A DNA stretch of 64,000 bases from JAFEDN01 sp963844565 (GTDB lineage: Bacteria > Pseudomonadota > Gammaproteobacteria > Coxiellales > Coxiellaceae): NCBI GenBank assembly GCA_963844565.1, contig CAWJON010000002.1, positions 1,426,001 through 1,490,000 on the forward strand, in the 5' to 3' direction. Position numbers and translations under genes: made by a program. How positions within the stretch are numbered: the first letter of the stretch is position 1; each line of letters starts with the position of its first letter. The notes beneath the pieces were generated by a model that was given only the letters and a program-made list of their open reading frames with translations, was not told the origin of the DNA and searched no databases. Of the stretch, positions 18,725 to 27,516 are shown piece by piece.

Positions 18725-18976
18725 TTAAATTCCCACTCTCGCCATTTTGACCTTCCAACACATTTCTAAATACCAGCCCCAGGAGTTCCCGTCTTCATCC
18801 AGTGCTTCATTTCTTCCAGTACCCGTTTCCAGTTCGTCTTCATTAGCATCATGAGAATTAGTACAGAATGTCCGTCTCAAAATTGATTTTTTGTATACCC
18901 CAAAAATAACATTCTTCTGCTCGTACTTGATAAAAGCGGATAACCTCCCCCATCGCAAATCCTTCCCATGAGGCAC
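18725..18976 (-). CDS. Small open frame, possible gene remnant
   Basis: An open frame of 83 codons, MPHGKDLRWGRLSAFIKYEQ at the start and an acidic Gly/Asn/Glu stretch in the middle, then WYLEMCWKVKMARVGI. The composition is protein-like and the frame stays open upstream of the ATG (LINWV precedes it), which suits the tail of a decayed gene. There is no good ribosome site. I do not recognise a family, and it may simply be chance. Confidence 0.22.
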   Translation of the reverse strand: MPHGKDLRWGRLSAFIKYEQKNVIFGVYKKSILRRTFCTNSHDANEDELETGTGRNEALDEDGNSWGWYLEMCWKVKMARVGI

Positions 18977-19076
18977 CCAATTAATGAGAGCATACTTTTA
19001 AACGATATTGAAATTCGCAAAATATCATAGAATCCGCGATCCTTCATCAACCGGATACACAGGAAATTTTATTTGC

Positions 19077-19105
19077 TTGACACAGGCATGTTTTCTTAGT
19101 AATAA
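19077..19105 (+). promoter_or_regulatory. Candidate promoter of giant gene B
   Basis: A perfect -35 TTGACA (19077-19082), 17-base spacer, and -10 TAATAA (19100-19105, 4 of 6 to TATAAT), about 80 bases before the ATG at 19188. This suggests that gene B is transcribed independently of gene A. Confidence 0.55.
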
Positions 19106-19187
19106 CTCTTTAGAAATGCGAATTTGTGAGTATCAAATGTCCCACAAATAACCATCTATAAATATATTTCATTTCATGGAGGAATAT

Positions 19188-22100
19188 ATGATTAAATCTC
19201 GCGCTTCAATAGTATCTCCGCCGGTAGCTCCTGTAACAGATATCAAACTCGCCCGCGATGGCTTGGAAATCAAGTCAACGCTTTCAAAAGAAGATCATAA
19301 ACGCGACTTATTCAAGAAAATACTAAAAGATGAATTTCTCCGTGAATTGAGTCATACGTCAGACGTGGTTCATGGCCGGGCTGAGCCACGTGACACGTTT
19401 GTAGAAAAAGTAGTTAAACAATTAAAAGAAGTCACTGCCATTATTCCTTCGGGACTGCCCGTTACTCCGAGTCAAGTGGTTGATACGTTAGGTGCTGTTG
19501 CAGTCTTTGCCGCTAATCGAGAACGCGATAAGCGTCTGAGTACTTTGGCGACGTTACGAGATGGGCTTGACCTAGATCGTCTGAATATCCTCTTAGAAGT
19601 GGTGGCGAGAGAAGCTTTGCGGCGTTATGAAAGTTTTATTGTGGATTCGCTGAGCGATAATAATGAGAGAGGGGTAATCTTGTTCGCTCGCGTGGGTGCG
19701 CAACGGATGTTGGAATATCTGTCACGGCATGCTGAGTCAAAAGATGGGAGTGCTCGAGTCACATTAAGTGAATCCACTTTACTGGCCGGTTTAGTGGAAG
19801 GCCGTTCTGGGGCGTGGGTGGCTGATTTTTCAAATAATGTGTTGGAACTGAAGAAAATGGACACTCGTCGGTTGCGTAAAAAGCATAAAACGATTGATGC
19901 GGAAACTGTTTACGCTCGACCCGGATTCCGTGTTTTCCAGATTAAGGATGGTAAAAAAGAGGATAGCTTGTATATTCGAAGAACCGCTAGGCACGCTGAG
20001 ATTAAGGGTTGGGAAAAAGTAACAGAAATATTGAAAGGTCAAACGGAATCTTTTTATAACTTTGGCTATACTAAATTTCGAAAAAGTAATCCACAAGACC
20101 CCAAAGCCGGCTATGTATTGATGCCTTTGGAAGTGATAATGGGTCGTTATGATTTTGTTGAACAAGAACGCGATAATATCAGTGCTTTATTACAAGCAGA
20201 AGTTCGTTCTTCCTCTCACAGTATTATTGTGATCAATCGCGGTACGGTCGCGAAATATTTACAAAAATTTCTTTTTTTGAAAAATAAAGAGTCAAAATAT
20301 AAAGATAAGGATTTAGAAGATAAAAATTTAAGTTTAATTGAGTATGTACGTGATGAACTGCATTATCCTTTTATAAAAATGGTGGTTTGTCGTGAAGACC
20401 TTACTGATTTAAGAGGAGCCGATGGCTCTTCTTTATCTCTGGCGGGAGCTGATTTTAGCCACATGGATTTAAGCGGAGCGATATTGGGTGGTGACCTCAC
20501 AAATACGAAATTTGACTACAGCTATTTAGAAGGAGCTGAGCTTAAATCAGTAACTAGTTTACGTGGTGCTTCTTTTCGCCATGCACACTGCGAATATTTG
20601 CATGCCGAGGGAGTTAATTTTGGTGGAGCGGATTTATTGCAGGCCAATTTTTCTTATGCTGTTCTGAATGGAGCCCGATTAACCGGGGGTCAAAACACCT
20701 TGGGGGCTATCTGGGTAGGCGTTGATTTGAAAGAAGTAATTTACGAAGATATGGACTCTTTATTTTCAAAACAGCGTAGCCAGTTAGATGATCTGGAAAT
20801 AAGAATCCAAAAGCAAAGAGAAGACTTCGAAAATTTTAGAGTAACTGTCGAAACAGCAATTCACCAACTCCGAAGACAAGTTAATTGGAATATCAGTCGA
20901 ATACAAAATCTTTTGGTGTTTAAGCGGTATTGTCAACAAGAAATTCAAAGAATTCATGAAGAATTAGGTCAGAAAGCTGATGAAAGTACCGTGCAAAATT
21001 TACAGAAACAGTTGACTAATTTAAAAAAAGAATTTGAGGAAGCCGAAGCCGAGCAAAAGAAACTTAACGAAAAAATATTAGCTACTTTAAAACCAGATGT
21101 GCCGTCCCCTGTATCGCCTGATCCGATAAGTCAATATCTGCCAAAAGATTATCGTGAAGTGGATGTGCCGGATGATAATAATTGTTTATTTTGGTCTGCG
21201 GCCTTGGGGTTATTATTGCCGGTTGTGCACGATGAAAAAAGTTTTGCTTTGGTTTATAAACAGCTTTTTGGTTATCGTAGCAAAATAGTTTTAAGAAACA
21301 ATACCCAAGAAGAAAAATCTATTGACATTGGTGTTCCCGCTACTATAGAAGGGGTACGCTACATGCTATTGACTTACGATTGCCGAAAAAATACACCCAA
21401 GCAATATGAAGGTGATGTTTTGGTAGTCTTAGTTTGCGAAAAATTTCGTGAGCGAGTAGTGGAATGTCTGGATAAAGTTTTTGATACCTCAGAAAAGCAG
21501 AGCAATGTTGCTGGAGAAAAAGACTGGGAGAGCTACACTCGTGATATGTGCCAAATAACCTCGTGGGGTGGTGCACCTGAAATACAGGCTATCAGTTACT
21601 TAGCTAAAGTCAATATAGAATTAACAGGTGAAGGCTACACTCAGCCTCAGTGCTGGCCGGTAGCTGGGGCGAGTAAAACTCTTTACCTCGTTCATGCTTC
21701 TGCTAGCGGTAAAGCAGGTGCCATAAAAAATCACTATCATTTTGGGTTACATAAAGACATTTACAATAAATTTTTTCGTTCCGCACTTCTGGAAAATATA
21801 GGAGAGCTGAGAAAAAGTTGGTTAAAACTCAAAGCAGAGTTTAAAAGAGAATGTGAAGAGAATATTATTCTACAAAAAAGAGTTAACAGTGAGATATTAG
21901 CAGCTTTAGAAGAATACATCCCTCCACCACCGCCTCTTCCTATACCACCTCTTCCTGTACCATATAATTTAAGACTTCAACTTGAGAAATTGTTAGCAAA
22001 TTTGCGGCAGCTAAAAATCGGTTGGTTAAAACTAAAAGAGGAACACCTCCCAGATATGGATGAAAAAGAAAAACAACGTTTGTTCCCCTTGCAAAATGAA

Positions 22101-23801
22101 TTAATTACTGCTTGTAAACGTGGAAATTTAGAGGCAGTGCTTAAAGCGATTAAAAAAGGTGCGAGACCCAATTACCCCGGTAGTGGAGAACAACCGTTAG
22201 GCGCTGCGGTATGGGGAATGAATCCAGAAATTGTGAAATTACTCACGTCGCCAGACACACCTTATCGCGCGATTATGAGCTTGGAAAAAATAAAGAAACA
22301 TAATCTTGACAAGTATGGAGATATTTTTTTAGTTTCTAAGGAATTTGATCCTTTAACCATTCAGGAATGGTATAATTTTCTAATCAAAATCGAATCATCA
22401 CTGTTTCTCCGCAATTTTCATGTAAAAATGTATAATGAAGCATGTGGAATGTCGTCTTCATGGGAAACATTCAAAGCACAGGTTTATAAAGATATTCATA
22501 CTATTTCGGTAAATAGAACTCGAGCTGACATAGTCAATACTAAGAAAGGAATGCAAAATTATCGCGCTCAAGTTACGCAATCGTTAGAAATGGGTGAAAA
22601 AAATTCAAAACCCCTTGATTCAGAACAAGAACAGCCATCAGAATTGATTGATGAAATTAATCTTGAAATAGAAAAAATAGATCAGCAAATTAAATCAGTT
22701 GAGCAAGAATTGCAGGCGCTTTCCAAAAGTTCTACCTCGTTTATCAAAACTCCAAATAATCAAATACCAGAGGAAGAGGGAAAAAGTCACACTCCTAAGT
22801 TAGATACTACAGCATGGCAAAAAATTAGAGAAGAAGAAATTCTACGGTTAGCACCATTCCAGGACAAATTAGTAAGAGCTTGCGAACAAGGCGATCTTGA
22901 CAAAGCTCAGAAAGCGATTTTCGCAGGAGCAAGACCATATTATCCAAATGCACAGGGTAAACAGCCGTTGGGCGCCGCTGTAAGGGGCATGAATCCAGAA
23001 GTCGTGAATTATTTACTGGCGCAAACTTGGCTGGAACCTCCCATGAATTGGGAGGCTTGCGAGCAGCATAATATTAAAGAGTATAAACAGGTGTATTTTT
23101 ATAATCAGTTTAATCCCGCGACACTTGCAGACTGGTGTAAAGAATTGTCAAGAGCAAACAACTATCCATTCCTTAATAATATTTTGTTAGATGGATATCA
23201 TAAAGGAGAAGGTAGAAAAATTTATGGCTCCTGGGAGGAATTCATAGAAAAGATTAATGGGGTATATGCGGAAGATAGTCGCCATGCTGATCGTCCTTAT
23301 GTGAAATCAAGTGAAAAAGCGCTCGTGCCATATCGCCAAGCAATTGAAAAAACAATGAGAAGTTTTGATGGAAAAAAAGCTTTTAAAGATAGCGTCCGAG
23401 ATTTAATTTTCAATCAAAAATATCAGTTTGAAATAAAGCGTTCCAGGGCTGAAGTATTGAAAATCCGTTTTATCAAGCCGATATCGGAAATGACTCAGGC
23501 AGAGCAAAAACAAATAGAGCCAAATTTGGATAACTTGATTCTTAACTTAAAAACCACCATTGCCATCAGTTTAAAGATAGGTATTTGGCAATATGACTTG
23601 AAGCCAGATTGGAACCTGCCTTCTCCTTCCCTGAGTATTAGCGCAAAGCCCGAGCTTTTAAATCAGATAGCGAAATTTTTGCAAGAAGAATTCAATGTGG
23701 TTTCTAGATTCCGTGGAGCCTTAATTTATTCAATGACACCTGAAACACCTAAAAAAGACACTCAACTCGAAACAGAAGCAGTAATTTGTTCGATGCAATA
23801 A
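19188..23801 (+). CDS. Giant protein B: pentapeptide repeats, coiled coil, OTU-like cysteine protease, two ankyrin modules
   Basis: A 1537-aa paralogue of the upstream giant protein. In order: shared N-terminal region (1-400); pentapeptide repeats (about 405-501, LRGADGSSLSLAGADFSHMD); coiled coil (about 523-635); an OTU-like protease domain (about 655-860) with DDNNCLFW (Cys666), SWGGAPEIQAIS (793-795 WGG) and NHYHF (His849); a Pro-rich hinge (about 909-926, PPPPPLPIPPLPVP); and two copies of an ankyrin-containing module (about 969-1110 and 1224-1365), each with GAAV.GMNPE. OTU proteases cleave ubiquitin chains, so a host-directed deubiquitinase is a strong inference for an intracellular bacterium. 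Start ATG 19188 has GGAGG 5 bases upstream; an ATG at 19176 is less likely. No signal peptide. It has its own promoter candidate. Confidence 0.87.
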   Translation: MIKSRASIVSPPVAPVTDIKLARDGLEIKSTLSKEDHKRDLFKKILKDEFLRELSHTSDVVHGRAEPRDTFVEKVVKQLKEVTAIIPSGLPVTPSQVVDTLGAVAVFAANRERDKRLSTLATLRDGLDLDRLNILLEVVAREALRRYESFIVDSLSDNNERGVILFARVGAQRMLEYLSRHAESKDGSARVTLSESTLLAGLVEGRSGAWVADFSNNVLELKKMDTRRLRKKHKTIDAETVYARPGFRVFQIKDGKKEDSLYIRRTARHAEIKGWEKVTEILKGQTESFYNFGYTKFRKSNPQDPKAGYVLMPLEVIMGRYDFVEQERDNISALLQAEVRSSSHSIIVINRGTVAKYLQKFLFLKNKESKYKDKDLEDKNLSLIEYVRDELHYPFIKMVVCREDLTDLRGADGSSLSLAGADFSHMDLSGAILGGDLTNTKFDYSYLEGAELKSVTSLRGASFRHAHCEYLHAEGVNFGGADLLQANFSYAVLNGARLTGGQNTLGAIWVGVDLKEVIYEDMDSLFSKQRSQLDDLEIRIQKQREDFENFRVTVETAIHQLRRQVNWNISRIQNLLVFKRYCQQEIQRIHEELGQKADESTVQNLQKQLTNLKKEFEEAEAEQKKLNEKILATLKPDVPSPVSPDPISQYLPKDYREVDVPDDNNCLFWSAALGLLLPVVHDEKSFALVYKQLFGYRSKIVLRNNTQEEKSIDIGVPATIEGVRYMLLTYDCRKNTPKQYEGDVLVVLVCEKFRERVVECLDKVFDTSEKQSNVAGEKDWESYTRDMCQITSWGGAPEIQAISYLAKVNIELTGEGYTQPQCWPVAGASKTLYLVHASASGKAGAIKNHYHFGLHKDIYNKFFRSALLENIGELRKSWLKLKAEFKRECEENIILQKRVNSEILAALEEYIPPPPPLPIPPLPVPYNLRLQLEKLLANLRQLKIGWLKLKEEHLPDMDEKEKQRLFPLQNELITACKRGNLEAVLKAIKKGARPNYPGSGEQPLGAAVWGMNPEIVKLLTSPDTPYRAIMSLEKIKKHNLDKYGDIFLVSKEFDPLTIQEWYNFLIKIESSLFLRNFHVKMYNEACGMSSSWETFKAQVYKDIHTISVNRTRADIVNTKKGMQNYRAQVTQSLEMGEKNSKPLDSEQEQPSELIDEINLEIEKIDQQIKSVEQELQALSKSSTSFIKTPNNQIPEEEGKSHTPKLDTTAWQKIREEEILRLAPFQDKLVRACEQGDLDKAQKAIFAGARPYYPNAQGKQPLGAAVRGMNPEVVNYLLAQTWLEPPMNWEACEQHNIKEYKQVYFYNQFNPATLADWCKELSRANNYPFLNNILLDGYHKGEGRKIYGSWEEFIEKINGVYAEDSRHADRPYVKSSEKALVPYRQAIEKTMRSFDGKKAFKDSVRDLIFNQKYQFEIKRSRAEVLKIRFIKPISEMTQAEQKQIEPNLDNLILNLKTTIAISLKIGIWQYDLKPDWNLPSPSLSISAKPELLNQIAKFLQEEFNVVSRFRGALIYSMTPETPKKDTQLETEAVICSMQ

Positions 23802-23958
23802 GTAAATTATAAAAATGGAAGGAGTGTTTCACACCCCTTGCCGGGATTACTGCCATTTTCAAGTTCTGACCGATAATAAATTACTTTCCCATTGTTCAGC
23901 TAGGCAATCAAGGGCGGCGCCAGATAACCGATAATCAAATTAACAACCAGTTAAATAA

Positions 23959-24357
23959 TTAACTACTTTTTTTAAATGTCATCAAATCAATATTGAATTT
24001 CTTGGCATTCTTAATGAAGTCCTTATCCAGAGTAGCAAACTTTTTAGTTCTCTGGCAGGACGCCAGGTGCAACGCATCAGCAAAATCAAAACCACTTCTG
24101 TACCATTGTAGCGTCTGCAAAATACAATCGGGATCTTCAACCGTTATATGACTAAGTCCCATTAATTTTTCGAAGGCATCAAGTATAACTGCAGGGTCAA
24201 TGTCATAAGTGTAGCGCAGCACCCATTCCGTTTCTAATAAAACACTTTTAGGAATAAAAACAGGATTATTGTTGATCAATTCCGCAGCATATTTAGCCTG
24301 GGCCTTGTCGTCATTTATCAATAATCTGACTAATAAATTAGTATCAATGCCGATCAT
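23959..24357 (-). CDS. VapC-type PIN-domain ribonuclease toxin
   Basis: A 132-aa PIN-domain protein. The acidic metal-binding residues are visible: Asp5 in MIGIDTNLLVR, Glu in LLETEWVLR (near residue 43), Asp in FDFADALHL (near 96) and Asp in FATLDKDF (near 114). VapC toxins cut tRNA or rRNA when freed from their antitoxin. Its start overlaps the stop of the AbrB-like gene (ATGA), the usual antitoxin-first order. It lies just after giant gene B on the opposite strand. Confidence 0.9.
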   Translation of the reverse strand: MIGIDTNLLVRLLINDDKAQAKYAAELINNNPVFIPKSVLLETEWVLRYTYDIDPAVILDAFEKLMGLSHITVEDPDCILQTLQWYRSGFDFADALHLASCQRTKKFATLDKDFIKNAKKFNIDLMTFKKSS

Positions 24358-24605
24358 TTATGTTTCCTGGCTCCCTTCAAGATACCTTTAGTCATGTCTT
24401 TCAATGACTTTTTTTTGCCTTTGTACTGGATACAACCAATAACATGATCTAACGTCGTCAATTTAAATGACGTTATAGGGGTTAATAAAATACCCTGACC
24501 CGTGTCGATTACTTTAAATTCAATACCCGGCGGCCATTGATGGGCTTCCCGGATAACCTGAGGAATGATTACCTGACCTTTACTGGATAATCGAGTCGTT
24601 TCCAT
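24354..24605 (-). CDS. AbrB/MazE-type antitoxin of the VapC pair
   Basis: An 83-aa DNA-binding antitoxin. METTRLSSKGQVIIPQVIRE is the typical swapped-hairpin AbrB domain at the N-terminus; the C-terminal part should wrap the toxin. I chose ATG 24605, with GAGGTG just upstream; the frame is open to 24644 but without a good ribosome site. It is translationally coupled to the PIN toxin and likely represses its own promoter. Confidence 0.9.
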   Translation of the reverse strand: METTRLSSKGQVIIPQVIREAHQWPPGIEFKVIDTGQGILLTPITSFKLTTLDHVIGCIQYKGKKKSLKDMTKGILKGARKHK

Positions 24606-24673
24606 AAGCACCTCACTGATGTAAGACTGTAGTAAGATTAGCATAAATTAAGGGCAGATAGCAACGTAAAACT

Positions 24674-24701
24674 TTGCAAAGCATTAGAATGGGCTTATAA
24701 T
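24674..24701 (+). promoter_or_regulatory. Candidate sigma-70 promoter of cbpA operon
   Basis: -35 TTGCAA (24674-24679), 16-base spacer, -10 TATAAT (24696-24701), 41 bases before the cbpA ATG. It is also the only clear promoter before the cbpA-cbpM-xylB-xylA-pfkA run. Confidence 0.6.
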
Positions 24702-24741
24702 CTCTGTTTTATAAGCTGCTAATAAAAAGCTGGATTTTATT

Positions 24742-25692
24742 ATGGAATATCAAGATTATTATAAAATATTAGGTGTTAATAAAAACGCTTCCGCAGAAGA
24801 TATAAAAAAACAATATCGGCGGCTCGCACGTAAATATCACCCTGATGTTAGTAAAGAAAAAGATGCTGAAGCTAAGTTTAAACAATCTAAAGAAGCCTAT
24901 GAAGTTTTAAAAGATCCTGAAAAACGAAAAGCCTATGATCAAATGGGCAGCCGATGGCAATCTGGGCAAGACTTTACTCCACCGCCTGATTGGAAATCTA
25001 AACAACGAAGAGAAGCATGGCAAGAACAACCCATGGATGAGAGTGGATTTAGTGAATTTTTTGAGAACTTGTTTGGCCAAGGCGCATCTTTCCAAGATCA
25101 TCAACGATCTTCCAGGCATAGGGAACGAGGGGCCGATCAACACAGCAAAATAGCCATTACCTTGGAAGAAGCTTTTAACGGCACGCATCGTATCATTCAA
25201 CTTCAAGAACCTGAATTTAATTCCACTACTGGCGCGATGAATTATAAAACACGCAGTTTGGATATCAAAATTCCTGCCGGTGTCACTAACGGTCAACAAA
25301 TTCGACTATCAGGGCAAGGTAGTAGCGGAATGGGTGGTGGGCCAAAAGGTGATCTGTATTTAGAGATACAAATTGATGATCATGCGCTTTTCACATTGAA
25401 AGGGAGAGACCTCTATCTCAACTTACCTATTACACCTTGGGAAGCAGCTTTAGGCGCCAAAGTCGAAGCTCCGACCCTCGCTGGTAGTGTTCAATTAACT
25501 ATACCGGCAGGCTCGCAAAGTGGCGCCAAGTTGCGTTTAAAAGGACGCGGTCTTCTTAACAATCCACCTGGAGATCAATACGTCATTCTGACCATTACCA
25601 TACCTAAACCACAAAATGAACAACAAAAAGAGTTGTACCGACAAATGGCAGAAATAATGCCCTACAATCCACGTCAACAATTGAAGGTGTAA
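24742..25692 (+). CDS. cbpA: CbpA, DnaJ-class co-chaperone
   Basis: A 316-aa type II J-protein. The J domain (about 1-70) starts YQDYYKILGVNKNAS and has the HPD motif in ARKYHPDVSKEK, which stimulates DnaK. A Gly/Phe-rich linker with EFFENLFGQG follows, then two C-terminal beta domains (about 130-300). It lacks the zinc-finger cysteines of DnaJ itself, as expected for CbpA, which also binds curved DNA. It ends one base before cbpM, its dedicated modulator, which confirms the assignment. Confidence 0.95.
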   Translation: MEYQDYYKILGVNKNASAEDIKKQYRRLARKYHPDVSKEKDAEAKFKQSKEAYEVLKDPEKRKAYDQMGSRWQSGQDFTPPPDWKSKQRREAWQEQPMDESGFSEFFENLFGQGASFQDHQRSSRHRERGADQHSKIAITLEEAFNGTHRIIQLQEPEFNSTTGAMNYKTRSLDIKIPAGVTNGQQIRLSGQGSSGMGGGPKGDLYLEIQIDDHALFTLKGRDLYLNLPITPWEAALGAKVEAPTLAGSVQLTIPAGSQSGAKLRLKGRGLLNNPPGDQYVILTITIPKPQNEQQKELYRQMAEIMPYNPRQQLKV

Positions 25693-25693
25693 A

Positions 25694-26026
25694 ATGGCTA
25701 AATTACCCTCCTCTGTGCCTGGTGTCATTGGTGTCATCATTGAAAAATCAGAATGTTTAACGCTTGATGAGTTTTGCCTTGCCATTAGAATTGAAAGACA
25801 AATCATTTTACAAATGGTCGACCATCAACTGATTTATCCAATTGGTATAAACCCTGAAGAATGGCGATTCGATTCAATTTCTTTGAGACGCGGCAGAATA
25901 GCAGCTAGCTTCTACCGCGACCTTGAAATTAATTTTTCAGGTATTGCCTTAGCCTTAGAATTATTGGATAGAATTGAAGAACTTAAACAAGAAGTCGATA
26001 TCCTTAACAAAATCCACCACGAATAA
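25694..26026 (+). CDS. cbpM: CbpM-like modulator of CbpA
   Basis: A 110-aa helical MerR-like protein. CbpM binds the CbpA J domain and blocks both its co-chaperone and DNA-binding activities. The sequence has the expected layout: an N-terminal LTLDEFCLAIRIERQIILQMVDHQLIYP-like helix-turn region (about 18-48; quoted in part) and a C-terminal helix ending in leucine-rich LELLDRIEELKQEVDIL. It sits one base after cbpA and 11 bases before xylB. Assignment rests mainly on this neighbourhood and size. Confidence 0.85.
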   Translation: MAKLPSSVPGVIGVIIEKSECLTLDEFCLAIRIERQIILQMVDHQLIYPIGINPEEWRFDSISLRRGRIAASFYRDLEINFSGIALALELLDRIEELKQEVDILNKIHHE

Positions 26027-26037
26027 AGGATTTAGTC

Positions 26038-27516
26038 ATGTATCTAGGAATAGATTTAGGTACCTCCAGCGTAAAAGTAACTTTAATTGACGAAGAGCAA
26101 AATTTAATTGCAACCAGCGATTCCTCTTTAAAAGTATCTCGCCCCCGACCCATTTGGTCAGAACAAAATCCTGATGATTGGTGGCAGGCGACTTGTGCGG
26201 CGATCAAACAAATTAGAGATACCCATGCCTCTTCACTTAAAAAAGTGCGCGCCATTGGTTTGTCAGGTCAAATGCATGGCGCCACAATGCTGGATCAAAA
26301 TGACCGCCCGCTAAGACCAGCCATTTTGTGGAACGATGGTCGCGCTGCACAACAATGCCAGACTTTACTTTCTCGTGTGCCTGATGCACCCAGAATCACT
26401 GGAAACCTTATAATGCCTGGGTTTACAGCACCTAAAGTTTTATGGGTTAAAGAAAATGAACCAAAATTATTCGCTCAAATTCGTAAAATACTTTTACCCA
26501 AAGATTATTTACGCCTTAAAATGACAGGCAATTATGCCACAGATTTATCAGACGCCTCCGGAACTTCTTGGCTGAATGTTCAACAACGAAAGTGGTCCAA
26601 CATAATGATTGACGCCACTGAGATTACTGAAAATCAGCTTCCAGAATTATTTGAAGGCACAGAAATTACTGGCAAAATGTTGCCAGATATCGCAAATGAA
26701 TGGGGTATTCCAGCTGATGCAGAAGTCGTAGCAGGTGGTGGCGACAATGCAGCCAGTGCAATCAGTATGGGAGTCATTCAACCCGGACAAGCGTTTCTAT
26801 CTTTAGGAACCTCGGGCGTATACTTTATTGCTGACAATCAATTTAGACCCAATCCGCAAGAAACTCTTCACACAATGTGTCATTGTGTACCCCAACTTTG
26901 GCATGAAATGAGCGTTCATCTCAGCGCAGCCAGTTGTCTTAGCTGGATCGGTGACATTTTAAAACAACCTAATTTTCACCAGTTAATTGAGCTAGCAAAA
27001 CAACACCGTGCTGCTCATACGCCGATTTTTTTACCTTACTTAAGCGGTGAAAGAACGCCGCACAACAATCCCAATGCCCGAGGTACGTTTTTTGGTTTGA
27101 CCGCGGAAACCGGTCCCAGTGAATTGGTTCAAGCTGTTTTAGAAGGTGTCGCGTTTGCTTTTTGTGATGGCCAAAGGGTTATTGCAAATGCGGGCGTAAA
27201 AATCCAAGAAGTTAATGTGATTGGCGGAGGCGCTAAAAGCCATTATTGGGGAGAAATTTTAGCTAGTGCGCTGAATCGGCCATTAACCTATCGCAGTCAA
27301 GCTAGTATTGGTGGGGCATTCGGCGCTGCAAGGTTAGGATGGTATTCTCAACACGATATTGAACCATTAGTGGCCTTTTCATCTCCTGCAATTGAGCATA
27401 TTATTAACCCAGTTGAATCTTTACAGTTGAGATATGAAAAAAAACAACAGCTTTTCAATCAAACATACCAACAATTAAACAATTTATTTACACAATTTAG
27501 TGAGGACTCGCTATGA
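26038..27516 (+). CDS. xylB: Xylulokinase
   Basis: A 492-aa cytoplasmic FGGY kinase that phosphorylates D-xylulose to xylulose-5-phosphate for the pentose phosphate pathway. The N-terminal ATPase motif is YLGIDLGTSSVKVTL, the xylulokinase signature is GLSGQMHGATML (about residues 76-87), and the C-terminal nucleotide site has NVIGGGAKSHYW. Length is typical (480-500). It is 11 bases after cbpM and overlaps xylA by 4 bases (ATGA), so translation is coupled. No XylR-type regulator or xylose operator was seen nearby. Confidence 0.96.
   Translation: MYLGIDLGTSSVKVTLIDEEQNLIATSDSSLKVSRPRPIWSEQNPDDWWQATCAAIKQIRDTHASSLKKVRAIGLSGQMHGATMLDQNDRPLRPAILWNDGRAAQQCQTLLSRVPDAPRITGNLIMPGFTAPKVLWVKENEPKLFAQIRKILLPKDYLRLKMTGNYATDLSDASGTSWLNVQQRKWSNIMIDATEITENQLPELFEGTEITGKMLPDIANEWGIPADAEVVAGGGDNAASAISMGVIQPGQAFLSLGTSGVYFIADNQFRPNPQETLHTMCHCVPQLWHEMSVHLSAASCLSWIGDILKQPNFHQLIELAKQHRAAHTPIFLPYLSGERTPHNNPNARGTFFGLTAETGPSELVQAVLEGVAFAFCDGQRVIANAGVKIQEVNVIGGGAKSHYWGEILASALNRPLTYRSQASIGGAFGAARLGWYSQHDIEPLVAFSSPAIEHIINPVESLQLRYEKKQQLFNQTYQQLNNLFTQFSEDSL

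Larger units (their letters stand above)
18527..19187. other. Intergenic region between the two giant paralogues
   Basis: About 660 bases without a convincing gene. It holds a minus-strand open frame (18725-18976, described separately), AT-rich stretches, and a promoter candidate near 19077-19105 for the downstream gene. No tRNA, insertion sequence or clear repeat was seen. Its length is unusual for this otherwise tightly packed window and may reflect decay of a gene between the two paralogues. Confidence 0.5.

Noticed and set aside
23802..23958. Terminator after giant gene B
   Set aside because: AAAATGG and CCATTTT can pair, but the loop is long and there is no T run.
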